The notes under the pieces: model-generated | Told to the model about the DNA's origin: nothing | Database searches by the model: none | What the model saw: the letters and a program-made list of their open reading frames with translations, nothing else | In this document: positions 38,261-44,495 of the stretch, one piece after another | How positions within the stretch are numbered: the stretch's first letter is position 1 | Layout: every line of letters starts with the position of its first letter | IMG/VR virus record: IMGVR_UViG_3300005340_000048 | Coordinates: 1 to 44,495 of that record | Strand: one strand, 5' to 3' | Length of the DNA stretch: 44,495 bases | DNA from: a virus | Translations under genes and position numbers: made by a program

Positions 38261-38420
38261 TCCAGAGACAAAGACCGCGCTGAACGAGATGCGAAAAGAA
38301 CTTGAAGAAGTCGAGCGGCAGAAAGCCCGAGAAAGGGGTAAGGCAATCGGTCGCAAGATCGACCAGACGGAACTTTGTTATAAGCAATACTCTCCCCCGC
38401 AGATTCAAAATGCTGTTTAA
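38253..38420 (+). CDS. small charged protein (55 aa)
   Basis: Starts at GTG 38253 in AGTGCTTAA, overlapping the upstream stop, and ends at TAA 38418-38420, overlapping the ATG of the next gene by 11 bases. It has a highly charged helix (ELEEVERQKARERGKAIGR). Function unknown. Confidence 0.6.
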   Translation: MLNPETKTALNEMRKELEEVERQKARERGKAIGRKIDQTELCYKQYSPPQIQNAV

Positions 38421-38634
38421 ACCTGGAGATTTAGTTAAGTCTATTCAGGAACCATTTCCAACTGGTCCATTGGTAGTTCTTGCATTTGCAACAGTGGACC
38501 CAATAAAGGAAAAACAATGGGGCAAGCCATATTACTGGGTCTACCCACTAGATCCTGCCGAAGTTCCTAGCTACATTAAGGATTATTCCGCAGGATGGTT
38601 AGAAGAAAACCTGGAGTTGATTAAAAGTGCGTAA
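38410..38634 (+). CDS. KPGD/SH3-like tandem family protein 1
   Basis: A 74-residue protein from ATG 38410; a longer upstream frame is a shadow. It starts MLFKPGDLVKS, has a beta-rich core and the phrase YYWVYPLDPAE, and ends ELIKSA. KPGDxV at a strand start is typical of SH3-like barrels that bind nucleic acid or peptides. First of five stand-alone copies; the family also appears in the next large gene. It overlaps the next gene through AGTGCGTAA. Confidence 0.65.
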   Translation: MLFKPGDLVKSIQEPFPTGPLVVLAFATVDPIKEKQWGKPYYWVYPLDPAEVPSYIKDYSAGWLEENLELIKSA

Positions 38635-38881
38635 TCTAAAAGTAGGAGATCTTGTTACTTACAAACATGCAGATCCTGGCTATGGATCTCTTGTTGTAAT
38701 TTCGGAAGGAGAAAATCATCCTATTTCAGATTATGAGTATGGTAATACCTATATCTGGGTAATGCCTCTAGATCCATCGCTTCATTCTGAATGGGAAGAC
38801 AATCATACTTCTGGCTTTAGGTTCATCGGAATTCAGGAAGATCAGCTTATAAAAGTAGAAGAGGAAATTCCGTTCTCATGA
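38627..38881 (+). CDS. KPGD/SH3-like tandem family protein 2
   Basis: An 84-residue protein from GTG 38627, inside AGTGCGTAA. NLKVGDLVTY at the start and YIWVMPLDP in the middle mark it as a paralogue of the 38410 product. An acidic tail (KVEEEIPFS) distinguishes it. The next gene starts 4 bases before its end (ATGA). Confidence 0.65.
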   Translation: MRNLKVGDLVTYKHADPGYGSLVVISEGENHPISDYEYGNTYIWVMPLDPSLHSEWEDNHTSGFRFIGIQEDQLIKVEEEIPFS

Positions 38882-39090
38882 AAAAGGGAGATCTAGTAAC
38901 CGTTAAACATCCGGGAAGCAAACAAACTCTTTGCGTGGTCTGGGGAATAGGAAGAATTAAACCAGTAAAAGAAAGAGACTACAAACAAACTTACGTCTGG
39001 GTATCTCCTTTAGATCCAGCCGAAAGAGCTTTTGACTTCGAAGGACTTCCTTGTAATGGTTTTTATAAGGAGTATGTTCACATTGCTTAA
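38878..39090 (+). CDS. KPGD/SH3-like tandem family protein 3
   Basis: A 70-residue protein from ATG 38878 (ATGA overlap). KKGDLVTVKHP at the start and YVWVSPLDPAER share the family pattern with its two upstream neighbours. It ends before the next ATG at 39074, with a 17-base overlap. Confidence 0.65.
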   Translation: MKKGDLVTVKHPGSKQTLCVVWGIGRIKPVKERDYKQTYVWVSPLDPAERAFDFEGLPCNGFYKEYVHIA

Positions 39091-39295
39091 AGCAGGAGAC
39101 ATTGTTAGATGGAAAAAGACCGATATGTTACTCGTTGTCTGCAAAATAGGAGGAAATAGACCAGACGGAAGTATTCCAACAAAGGGTAATTGGGTTTGGG
39201 TAATCCCACTTGACCCAACCTTTAAATATCCTTCCTCTAGAAAGTGTTTCAACGGATATAACAAAAACTCTTTAACGATAATCTCCAGTGCCTAA
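39074..39295 (+). CDS. KPGD/SH3-like tandem family protein 4
   Basis: A 73-residue protein from ATG 39074, which has AAGGAG just upstream; a frame from 39032 is an upstream extension in another gene. LLKAGDIVRW and WVWVIPLDPTF keep the family signature. It ends IISSA and joins the next gene through AGTGCCTAA. Confidence 0.65.
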   Translation: MFTLLKAGDIVRWKKTDMLLVVCKIGGNRPDGSIPTKGNWVWVIPLDPTFKYPSSRKCFNGYNKNSLTIISSA

Positions 39296-39476
39296 ATTCA
39301 AACCCGGAGATATCGTTATCTGTGTACAAACAGAAAAAAGACTTACAAAGCTTCATGTTCCATGTGTCTATGAAGTTGAAAAGATAATGACACAAAACGG
39401 ACAAGAACTTCTGAAAAGAAAAGGATTTGACGGATATTTTCTTGAGTCCAGGTTCAGGTTGATTAAAAGTGCCTAG
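39288..39476 (+). CDS. KPGD/SH3-like tandem family protein 5
   Basis: A 62-residue protein from GTG 39288. FKPGDIVIC is kept but the WVxPLDP block is lost; instead it has YEVEKIMT and ends RLIKSA. It is thus intermediate between the first four copies and the N-terminal domain of the next gene. It joins that gene through AGTGCCTAG. Confidence 0.65.
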   Translation: MPKFKPGDIVICVQTEKRLTKLHVPCVYEVEKIMTQNGQELLKRKGFDGYFLESRFRLIKSA

Positions 39477-40713
39477 AGTCTATAAGTTCAAACCAGGAGA
39501 CAAAGTAGTAGCAAACTGTTCTCACGAAAAACTTGAAAAGGGAAAGACGTATACCGTAGAAAGGTATATCGAGTGGTTTAAAAAACCTCTACTAAGAGTC
39601 GAAGAAATTAGTAGTTCGTTTTACGAAGATCGTTTCGAGTTAAAGGAGAAGAAGTTGTCTTACACTTGTAGTTTTTGTGGTAACGAAGGCCATAATCGCC
39701 GAACCTGTCCCTCAGCCGTGAAAGGAAGTGGAGAATTGCTTGTCAAGGAAACAATCAAGTCCGGAGATCGTGTTACCCTCATCGACGTAGAAAAGGAAAT
39801 GTATCGAACTAAGGAAGTTGAGCCTTACTTCGGTCATACCTTTGAGGTAGTCGAGGTTAATGATTACGTCGTAATTTGTAAGCCAGAAGACACGACTGGA
39901 AAAACTTTTGGCGAGGGGAATAACCTTCACTTCCAGAAGTCAGTCTGGAAATTCGGAGCGGAGGACTCAGCTATGGCAGAGTTTAAGAAGCGGCTCAGCA
40001 TTTGGGAGCTAACAGAAACGATCATTCCGGTTTCACGTTTGACGTTGCTGTTTGGTCCTCCTGGTACTGGAAAGACAACGGCTGCAAACTTCGTGAAAGA
40101 TCACAGCGGAGAAACGCCGAAGGTTTACAACATTACCTTGACTGAAGAGACTCCTGCCGCAGAGTTGCGGGGTCACTTTATCCCGAAGGGTCATGAGTTT
40201 CACTGGATGGATGGCCCTGCACTTGCAGCTTTCAAGTCGGGCGCTCGTCTTGTCTTGAATGAGATTGACAAGGCATCTGGTGATGCATTGACTTTCTGCC
40301 ATGCACTTCTGGATGATCCTGGTATCGCAAGAATCACGTTGCCTTACAAGGACGAGAATGGCGATCCTGTAACCGTTATGCCACATGAGGATTTTCGGGT
40401 GATTGCAACAATGAACGGACACCCGGACGATCTTCCGGAAGCATTGCGGGATAGGTTTGCTGTTCGGATTAACATTGACCAACTTCATCCTGAGGCAATT
40501 AAGTCTTTGCCCTCTGATCTGAGGAATGCAGCAAAGAAGGGAATCAGCAGGGATACGGAAAGGTCAGTCAGCGTTCGTGGCTGGAAAGCCTTTGCATCTT
40601 TGCGTGATATCGTTGGTGAGGAGGAAGCCGCGCTTGCTGTCTTCGGTGAAAGAGCAGAAACTGTGCTTAACACCATTAAGATTTCAAGGGCTGGTGGTAA
40701 GGGAAAAGTCTAA
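39469..40713 (+). CDS. MoxR/CobS-like AAA+ ATPase with N-terminal KPGD and zinc-knuckle domains
   Basis: A 414-residue protein. Domain order: KFKPGDKVV (residues 6-14, family of the five upstream proteins), a CCHC zinc knuckle CSFCGNEGHNRRTC (67-80), a second SH3-like part (IKSGDRVTLI, about 96-105), then a AAA+ core: Walker A GPPGTGKT (196-203), Walker B LVLNEID (261-267), sensor 1 IATMN (312-316) and ALRDRF (325-330). It is a MoxR/CobS-type remodelling ATPase, which normally pairs with a VWA protein; one is encoded at 41212. Confidence 0.85.
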   Translation: MPRVYKFKPGDKVVANCSHEKLEKGKTYTVERYIEWFKKPLLRVEEISSSFYEDRFELKEKKLSYTCSFCGNEGHNRRTCPSAVKGSGELLVKETIKSGDRVTLIDVEKEMYRTKEVEPYFGHTFEVVEVNDYVVICKPEDTTGKTFGEGNNLHFQKSVWKFGAEDSAMAEFKKRLSIWELTETIIPVSRLTLLFGPPGTGKTTAANFVKDHSGETPKVYNITLTEETPAAELRGHFIPKGHEFHWMDGPALAAFKSGARLVLNEIDKASGDALTFCHALLDDPGIARITLPYKDENGDPVTVMPHEDFRVIATMNGHPDDLPEALRDRFAVRINIDQLHPEAIKSLPSDLRNAAKKGISRDTERSVSVRGWKAFASLRDIVGEEEAALAVFGERAETVLNTIKISRAGGKGKV

Positions 40714-40724
40714 CCACCCAATGG

Positions 40725-41210
40725 GTGAAGAAAACTTCTGTTAATGATTTTAAAGTCGGAAATATTTTCAAATACAAAGGTAAAGGCCCTCATTTAGACC
40801 AAAGTGGAACTGCTTGTGTTACTTCGCTTAATGATAAGTATGTATCAGCCGAGGGAATAGATGGATATTACGAGGAGCATCAGGGGCTAGGTTTCTTTCT
40901 AGAGCACTACGATCTCTTCCTAGAAGAAGAAGTCTGGGTAGAAGATCTTCCAGAAGTAGAAGTTGTAATCCCTGGTCCTCCTTATATGACAAAGTGTTGG
41001 CATAACAGTCAACCAGAATCAAACTTTGATTGGTATGGAGGCGGAAAGGATAAGTTAAAAGGAAATAAATGGGAAGACCTAAAAGAAGCTGAAGACTGGT
41101 TTATCGAATTCTCGAAAAACAGGCAATTCAACTACAAGATAATTGATGAAAAAACAGAGACAGAAATCCTTCATATCTTTGAAGGTGAAGTAATTAAAAG
41201 GATGGTGTAA
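40725..41210 (+). CDS. KPGD-like domain plus C-terminal domain protein
   Basis: A 161-residue protein from GTG 40725. The first 70 residues (DFKVGNIFKYKG, then ISAEGIDGYYEEH-like text) recall the KPGD family, and the last part is acidic and aromatic-rich (NFDWYGGGKDKLKGNKWED). It sits between the ATPase and the VWA protein, so it could be a partner or adaptor (inference). Confidence 0.6.
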   Translation: MKKTSVNDFKVGNIFKYKGKGPHLDQSGTACVTSLNDKYVSAEGIDGYYEEHQGLGFFLEHYDLFLEEEVWVEDLPEVEVVIPGPPYMTKCWHNSQPESNFDWYGGGKDKLKGNKWEDLKEAEDWFIEFSKNRQFNYKIIDEKTETEILHIFEGEVIKRMV

Positions 41211-41211
41211 T

Positions 41212-42633
41212 ATGGGATTCCTTAGACGAACTTACCGCGCCAGGCCTATTCCTGAACTGCTTGACGGAGAGAACTGGGAGGTAAGAAATTCCAATGATGT
41301 GAGCAGGGCTTACGTTGATTTTGATAAACGTGAGTTCGTAGTTCCATTTGAGGAAAGTCCGGCAGGAGAACTCACAAGAGCGCATGAAGCTATGCATGTG
41401 AAGATTTCTCCTAGGGATTACGTCCGTCCCGATGATATGGGATTCACAACCTTGCAATCTGTTGAGGATTGCCGTGTCTGGCAGGGACTTCGTGTTTGTG
41501 GAATTGAAACAAATAATAAAAGAGCAAGAATCTTTGACGATGAAAGACTAAAAGAGGCTTTCTCTAGTCCACAAATGCAGCATCCCATGAAACACGCGGA
41601 AGCCTTGTTTGCGACAAGAGGGACAGCGGAAGAAAAGGCCTGTCGTGAATTGTCTGATAACAGGGCTGTAGAAATCGTTGACAAACTTGCAGAGAAGTAT
41701 TTTAATCCCGATGAACGCAATGGGAAGATTACTTCTTTTGAGGACGCAATGCAATGTGCAGAAGAATTGCGTCAAATGATCGAAGAGGCAACTCCAGAAA
41801 TGGAAATGCCTGAGCCTGACGGAGATCCCAGGGCAGAGCCGGGTGAGGAAGGAGATCAGAATGGGAATATCACTTATTCCTGGGAGCCTGCTCCTGAAAG
41901 CCCAGAGCAGACAAGCATTTCCAATTTGACTGAGGAGGAAAAGCAGGAAGCAAAAGATATGGGTCTTGATCATATTCCTGAGAACGAAGTAACTTCATTC
42001 AGGTATCCGAATGATTTTTCTGACCCAGGAAAGCTCAGGCCTATTGAGCATCCCAAACTCGATCATGCAATTAAGTTCAAGATGACCGACAGCGTAAAGA
42101 TGACACCCTCAGACGAAGGAGTTATTCCAGTCAGAATGCATCGGTATGCAACTGATATGAAACTCTTTTCTAGAAAGGGTCGCCGCCGCGCTGGAGCCGC
42201 TGTTCTTATTGATGTAAGCGGTTCAATGTCATTGAGCAATGAGATGATTCTGGATATCATCAAACAATGTCCAGCATCTATTGTTGCGATTTACTCGGGC
42301 TTTAGAACTGATGGTATTCTCCGTATCGTTGCAGAGAACGGAAGATACAACACAGATCTAAAGCGTGGAATGGGTGGAGCTAATGTAGTGGACATTCCTG
42401 CGCTGCATTGGCTCGCTAAGAGAAAGGAAAAGAAAAAGCTCTGGATTTCTGACGGTTGGATTACAACTAAGAATGAGAATATGGCTTATGAGGAAGAGAT
42501 TCGTAAGCTAACTAATCTCATGAGAGAAAAGAAGATTGAGCGGGTAGGAAATGTCCGAGAGCTTTTGAAGTCCGGAAAACTCATTGACCATGCCTTCGAT
42601 GATGGTCACGAACTTGGAAGGGGAACGAAATAA
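41212..42633 (+). CDS. VWA-domain protein with HExxH (CobT-like partner of AAA+)
   Basis: A 473-residue protein. HEAMH at residues 58-62 is an HExxH metallopeptidase-like motif in an N-terminal domain. The acidic low-complexity middle (about 185-245, PEMEMPEPDGDPRAEPGEE) is followed by a VWA domain with MIDAS DVSGSMS (334-340) and a later conserved Asp-Gly pair. The layout is that of CobT/VWA partners of MoxR-type ATPases, here in the same operon. Metal-dependent adhesion and peptidase activity are inferences. Confidence 0.82.
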   Translation: MGFLRRTYRARPIPELLDGENWEVRNSNDVSRAYVDFDKREFVVPFEESPAGELTRAHEAMHVKISPRDYVRPDDMGFTTLQSVEDCRVWQGLRVCGIETNNKRARIFDDERLKEAFSSPQMQHPMKHAEALFATRGTAEEKACRELSDNRAVEIVDKLAEKYFNPDERNGKITSFEDAMQCAEELRQMIEEATPEMEMPEPDGDPRAEPGEEGDQNGNITYSWEPAPESPEQTSISNLTEEEKQEAKDMGLDHIPENEVTSFRYPNDFSDPGKLRPIEHPKLDHAIKFKMTDSVKMTPSDEGVIPVRMHRYATDMKLFSRKGRRRAGAAVLIDVSGSMSLSNEMILDIIKQCPASIVAIYSGFRTDGILRIVAENGRYNTDLKRGMGGANVVDIPALHWLAKRKEKKKLWISDGWITTKNENMAYEEEIRKLTNLMREKKIERVGNVRELLKSGKLIDHAFDDGHELGRGTK

Positions 42634-43055
42634 TGGATGCGATTCCACTTAGCGGTTTGTACGGGGCTATGGCCCTTGCTGCAAAGATCGTTTCAACGCA
42701 TGATGCAAATGAAAAAGACAATCCTGAGAGCGTTGGATTGATTAATGGATTGCGGGAAGCCCTGCAAACATTGGTCTTGACTTCTGCTCTTATCACTCAT
42801 ATTCAGGATGAGGATAATCCTGTTATGAAGATGAATGAAGGAGAGTCTGCGATGGACTGTACTCCTGCGGATATTCTGCGCCGTCTTGCAGATGCGTGGG
42901 AGGAAGGCCCTGCCGCTTATTGGGATGATGACGTGGAGCAATTTAAGACTACGTTTAATTCCACAATGGCAGAGGTAGCCGCAGACAAATTCAATGCTGA
43001 TTTTCCTGATGATCTTAATGTCAGTGATATTCTAGGAGAAAATAAGGAGGACTAA
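42633..43055 (+). CDS. hypothetical acidic protein
   Basis: A 140-residue protein starting in a TAATG overlap with the VWA gene. It is acidic and helical, with two hydrophobic helices (ALAAKIVSTHDANE region and LVLTSALITHIQDE). It is tightly coupled to the VWA gene. Unknown family. Confidence 0.65.
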   Translation: MDAIPLSGLYGAMALAAKIVSTHDANEKDNPESVGLINGLREALQTLVLTSALITHIQDEDNPVMKMNEGESAMDCTPADILRRLADAWEEGPAAYWDDDVEQFKTTFNSTMAEVAADKFNADFPDDLNVSDILGENKED

Positions 43056-43291
43056 TGGACGACATTAATAGCTTCATTAAAGCAGTAGTAAAGGGTAAGG
43101 AATCTGTAATTGAGCCTGCAACTCCAGAAGAGTTACGAATTATCGCTAGTGCTTTTGACATTCTGATCTACTGCTGCGAAAACAAGGTGGACTTTCCCTG
43201 TAAAGATGGTAAGGGAAAGGAAGAGTACAAAGAGATGAGAGATGCACTTCGCGCTCTTGCAGACAAAATCGAGAAGGAGGAAAAGTCATGA
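43055..43291 (+). CDS. hypothetical small helical protein
   Basis: A 78-residue acidic helical protein with start and stop overlaps (TAATG and ATGA). It contains YCCENKVDFPC, three Cys close together. Unknown. Confidence 0.65.
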   Translation: MDDINSFIKAVVKGKESVIEPATPEELRIIASAFDILIYCCENKVDFPCKDGKGKEEYKEMRDALRALADKIEKEEKS

Positions 43292-43518
43292 AAAGATTTC
43301 TAAAGATTATCTGGGAATCAGTTCATCTCATTGCCCTAGGTCTAATTATTTATTGGGCTTATTCTGGCGAGAAGTGGGCAGCAGTTCTTTTGGGTGTCCT
43401 TGTTTTCATGTGGTTTATTGCGGCTCAGTTGTGGGAGCACAACTCAGAAGAATGGAAGAAGCTTTCTAAGGATTGGCAAAAGCTTTATGAAAGGGCAAAT
43501 GACCGATATTCTCGGTAA
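43288..43518 (+). CDS. small membrane protein (two helices)
   Basis: A 76-residue protein with two transmembrane helices (about 10-24 and 31-47, AAVLLGVLVFMWFIAAQLW) followed by a charged amphipathic tail. It starts in an ATGA overlap. Could act at the host membrane, for example in exclusion or lysis control; unknown. Confidence 0.65.
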   Translation: MKRFLKIIWESVHLIALGLIIYWAYSGEKWAAVLLGVLVFMWFIAAQLWEHNSEEWKKLSKDWQKLYERANDRYSR

Positions 43519-43768
43519 GATCGATAGGACTCTGGAATTGTCAGAGAAGATTGAAAACTCAACAACTCTTGAAGATACTGCGGAGGTTGCTATTGAGTTG
43601 TATAAAACCCTAGGCTTTTGTCACGGTTTCCTTGGTAAGGAAACTATGCAATTCCCTGAATGGGAAACAAAGGAGTTTCCTTGGAGCAGAGAAATCTGGA
43701 ACTCTTGTTTTACCGCTTACTCCTGGGAAGTGGAAGAGGGAATTAAGTTCCGAAAGGAGATGGAGTAA
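43499..43768 (+). CDS. hypothetical small protein
   Basis: An 89-residue protein from ATG 43499; ATG 43487 is an alternative, and both overlap the previous gene. It is acidic and aromatic (FCHGFLGKETMQFPEW, then WSREIWNSCFTAYSWEVEE). Unknown. Confidence 0.58.
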   Translation: MTDILGKIDRTLELSEKIENSTTLEDTAEVAIELYKTLGFCHGFLGKETMQFPEWETKEFPWSREIWNSCFTAYSWEVEEGIKFRKEME

Positions 43769-43945
43769 TTGAAGCCCAGTAATGCATGGATGTTTCTTGC
43801 TGTTGCAAGTACATATCTTTCCGCTGCATTCGGTTTTGGAGTGGACGGTTCAGTTGGTCTTGTTCTAGGAATTGTCTACGGAGTATTTGCAGCGTTCTGT
43901 GTTCTGGGTTCTTATTCCAGCGAAGGAAAGGATTGGACTAAATGA
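43769..43945 (+). CDS. small membrane protein (58 aa)
   Basis: Starts at TTG 43769 with GGAG 3-4 bases upstream and ends at TGA 43943-43945, overlapping the next ATG. Hydrophobic helices span most of the product (AWMFLAVASTYLSAAFGFG, then LVLGIVYGVFAAFCVLG). Unknown. Confidence 0.58.
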   Translation: MKPSNAWMFLAVASTYLSAAFGFGVDGSVGLVLGIVYGVFAAFCVLGSYSSEGKDWTK

Positions 43946-44109
43946 AGCATCTCTGGTACACACTTGCTCTGTGGTTTTTGATTGTTTCTTATCACAACCA
44001 TAGTTGGATTCGTGTGGTTTATGGAGTCGTAGCTATTGCCTACCTTGTCTTTGGTTGGCTAGATGAAAGAGAGGAAAGAAAAGTTGAGAGATCTAACAAG
44101 TCTTATTAA
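43942..44109 (+). CDS. small membrane protein (55 aa)
   Basis: Starts at ATG 43942 (ATGA overlap) and ends at TAA 44107-44109. Two hydrophobic segments (LWYTLALWFLIVSY and VVYGVVAIAYLVFGWL) are followed by a basic tail. Its end overlaps the next gene by 47 bases. Third small membrane gene in a row. Confidence 0.58.
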   Translation: MKHLWYTLALWFLIVSYHNHSWIRVVYGVVAIAYLVFGWLDEREERKVERSNKSY

Positions 44110-44437
44110 GGACGCAGTTAGTCCGAAAGATAAGAAGCCGCCGCTTCCTGAGATCTTTAAGCGGATTAGGAAGCATTGGGTTTCGTTTCAAAAGAAAGAT
44201 CCCAATCCAGTTGTCTGGTCTAAGGAGGAAGGACTTGAGGGTTTGTGTCCTCCTAATTCCTTGCATGAAAAGTGGGACAAAGCAGTTGCAGTTCAGGCAT
44301 TGGATGAAATCATTGCTTGTTTGCCTACGAGTCCTGCTGAGTTTGAAGCATATGACAGTGATACGCAGACGTATCTTATTGCATCATTGCTGTTGGGTAT
44401 CCGTCTAGGTAATGCACTCGGAAAGGAAAATCAGTAA
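44063..44437 (+). CDS. hypothetical small protein
   Basis: A 124-residue protein from ATG 44063; TTG 44084 is possible, with AGAGGAAAG upstream. A basic first third is followed by an aromatic- and Pro-rich middle (HWVSFQKKDPNPVVW) and an Ala/Leu helix. Unknown. Confidence 0.6.
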   Translation: MKERKEKLRDLTSLIKDAVSPKDKKPPLPEIFKRIRKHWVSFQKKDPNPVVWSKEEGLEGLCPPNSLHEKWDKAVAVQALDEIIACLPTSPAEFEAYDSDTQTYLIASLLLGIRLGNALGKENQ

Positions 44438-44495
44438 TGGCTAGGCCTATGCCAGGAGAAAGAGTGTTCATGAAAGGTGATGATGAAGAAGGAGT
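44437..44495 (+). CDS. hypothetical protein, truncated at window end
   Basis: ATG 44437 overlaps the upstream TAA and the frame runs off the window. Visible: MARPMPGERVFMKGDDEEG. It could be the 5' end of the gene that is cut at base 1, if one base is missing between the two ends. Confidence 0.45.
   Translation, partial: MARPMPGERVFMKGDDEEG

Larger units (their letters stand above)
38252..39476 (+). repeat. repeated stop/start junction AGTGCnTA(A/G)
   Basis: The same 9-base junction occurs at 38252-38260, 38626-38634, 39287-39295 and 39468-39476. In each, the upstream gene ends Ser-Ala-stop (AGT GCn TAA/TAG) and the downstream gene starts at the internal GTG, giving an 8-base overlap. Confidence 0.6.

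Overview
The window looks like most or all of a roughly 44.5 kb short-tailed, podovirus-like phage genome with about 47-50% GC by eye. It has a large terminase, a P22-type portal, a scaffold-like protein, a major capsid protein, head-completion/tail genes, two large candidate internal virion proteins, a holin, two lysins and a small replication/nuclease set. I see no tape-measure gene, integrase, DNA polymerase, tRNA or CRISPR array. The host is probably actinobacterial, though this is inference: one gene carries the HGxxxYxxxGCRCxxC motif common in actinophages, another resembles small actinophage regulators, and very many genes have a -10-like element placed so that the mRNA would begin at or next to the start codon (leaderless mRNA, frequent in Actinobacteria).

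Layout. Bases 1-1079 are the end of a + strand operon of small genes. Bases 1080-1568 hold no convincing gene but several hairpins. Bases 1569-3401 hold small genes, several with cysteine-pair zinc motifs. Bases 3423-22125 are mainly + strand virion genes: capsid, a glycosyltransferase plus sugar epimerase pair, an adsorption cassette (fibre-like protein, TatA, signal-peptide BNR protein, LamG-like protein), a repeat protein, head-tail genes and internal proteins. They are interrupted by antisense cassettes at 12051-12915, 15832-16920 and 20267-20699. Bases 22122-30000 on the - strand hold a secreted Cys-rich protein, amidase, uracil-DNA glycosylase, HD hydrolase, phosphoesterase, regulators, a helicase-like ATPase, a Holliday-resolvase-like protein, a Cas4-like nuclease and a TIM-barrel-like protein. 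Bases 30027-36039 on the - strand hold scaffold, portal and large terminase. Bases 36081-37588 switch strand almost gene by gene around the small terminase. Bases 37852-44495 are a tightly overlapping + strand operon with a tandem family of small KPGD proteins, a MoxR/CobS-like AAA+ ATPase, a VWA protein and small membrane proteins. It probably continues into 1-1079 if the genome is circular or circularly permuted.

The most notable points are: (1) a complete 48-codon TatA gene, immediately followed by and overlapping a gene whose product starts with a Tat-like signal peptide; (2) start-proximal -10 elements at more than twenty genes, including a perfect palindrome centred between two divergent start codons; (3) four convergent gene pairs that interlock stop codons in a 4-base TTAA/TTAG; (4) a tandem array of KPGD proteins joined by repeated AGTGCnTA(A/G) stop/start junctions and fused at the end to an AAA+ ATPase paired with a VWA protein; (5) a possible small RNA at about 27711-27777.
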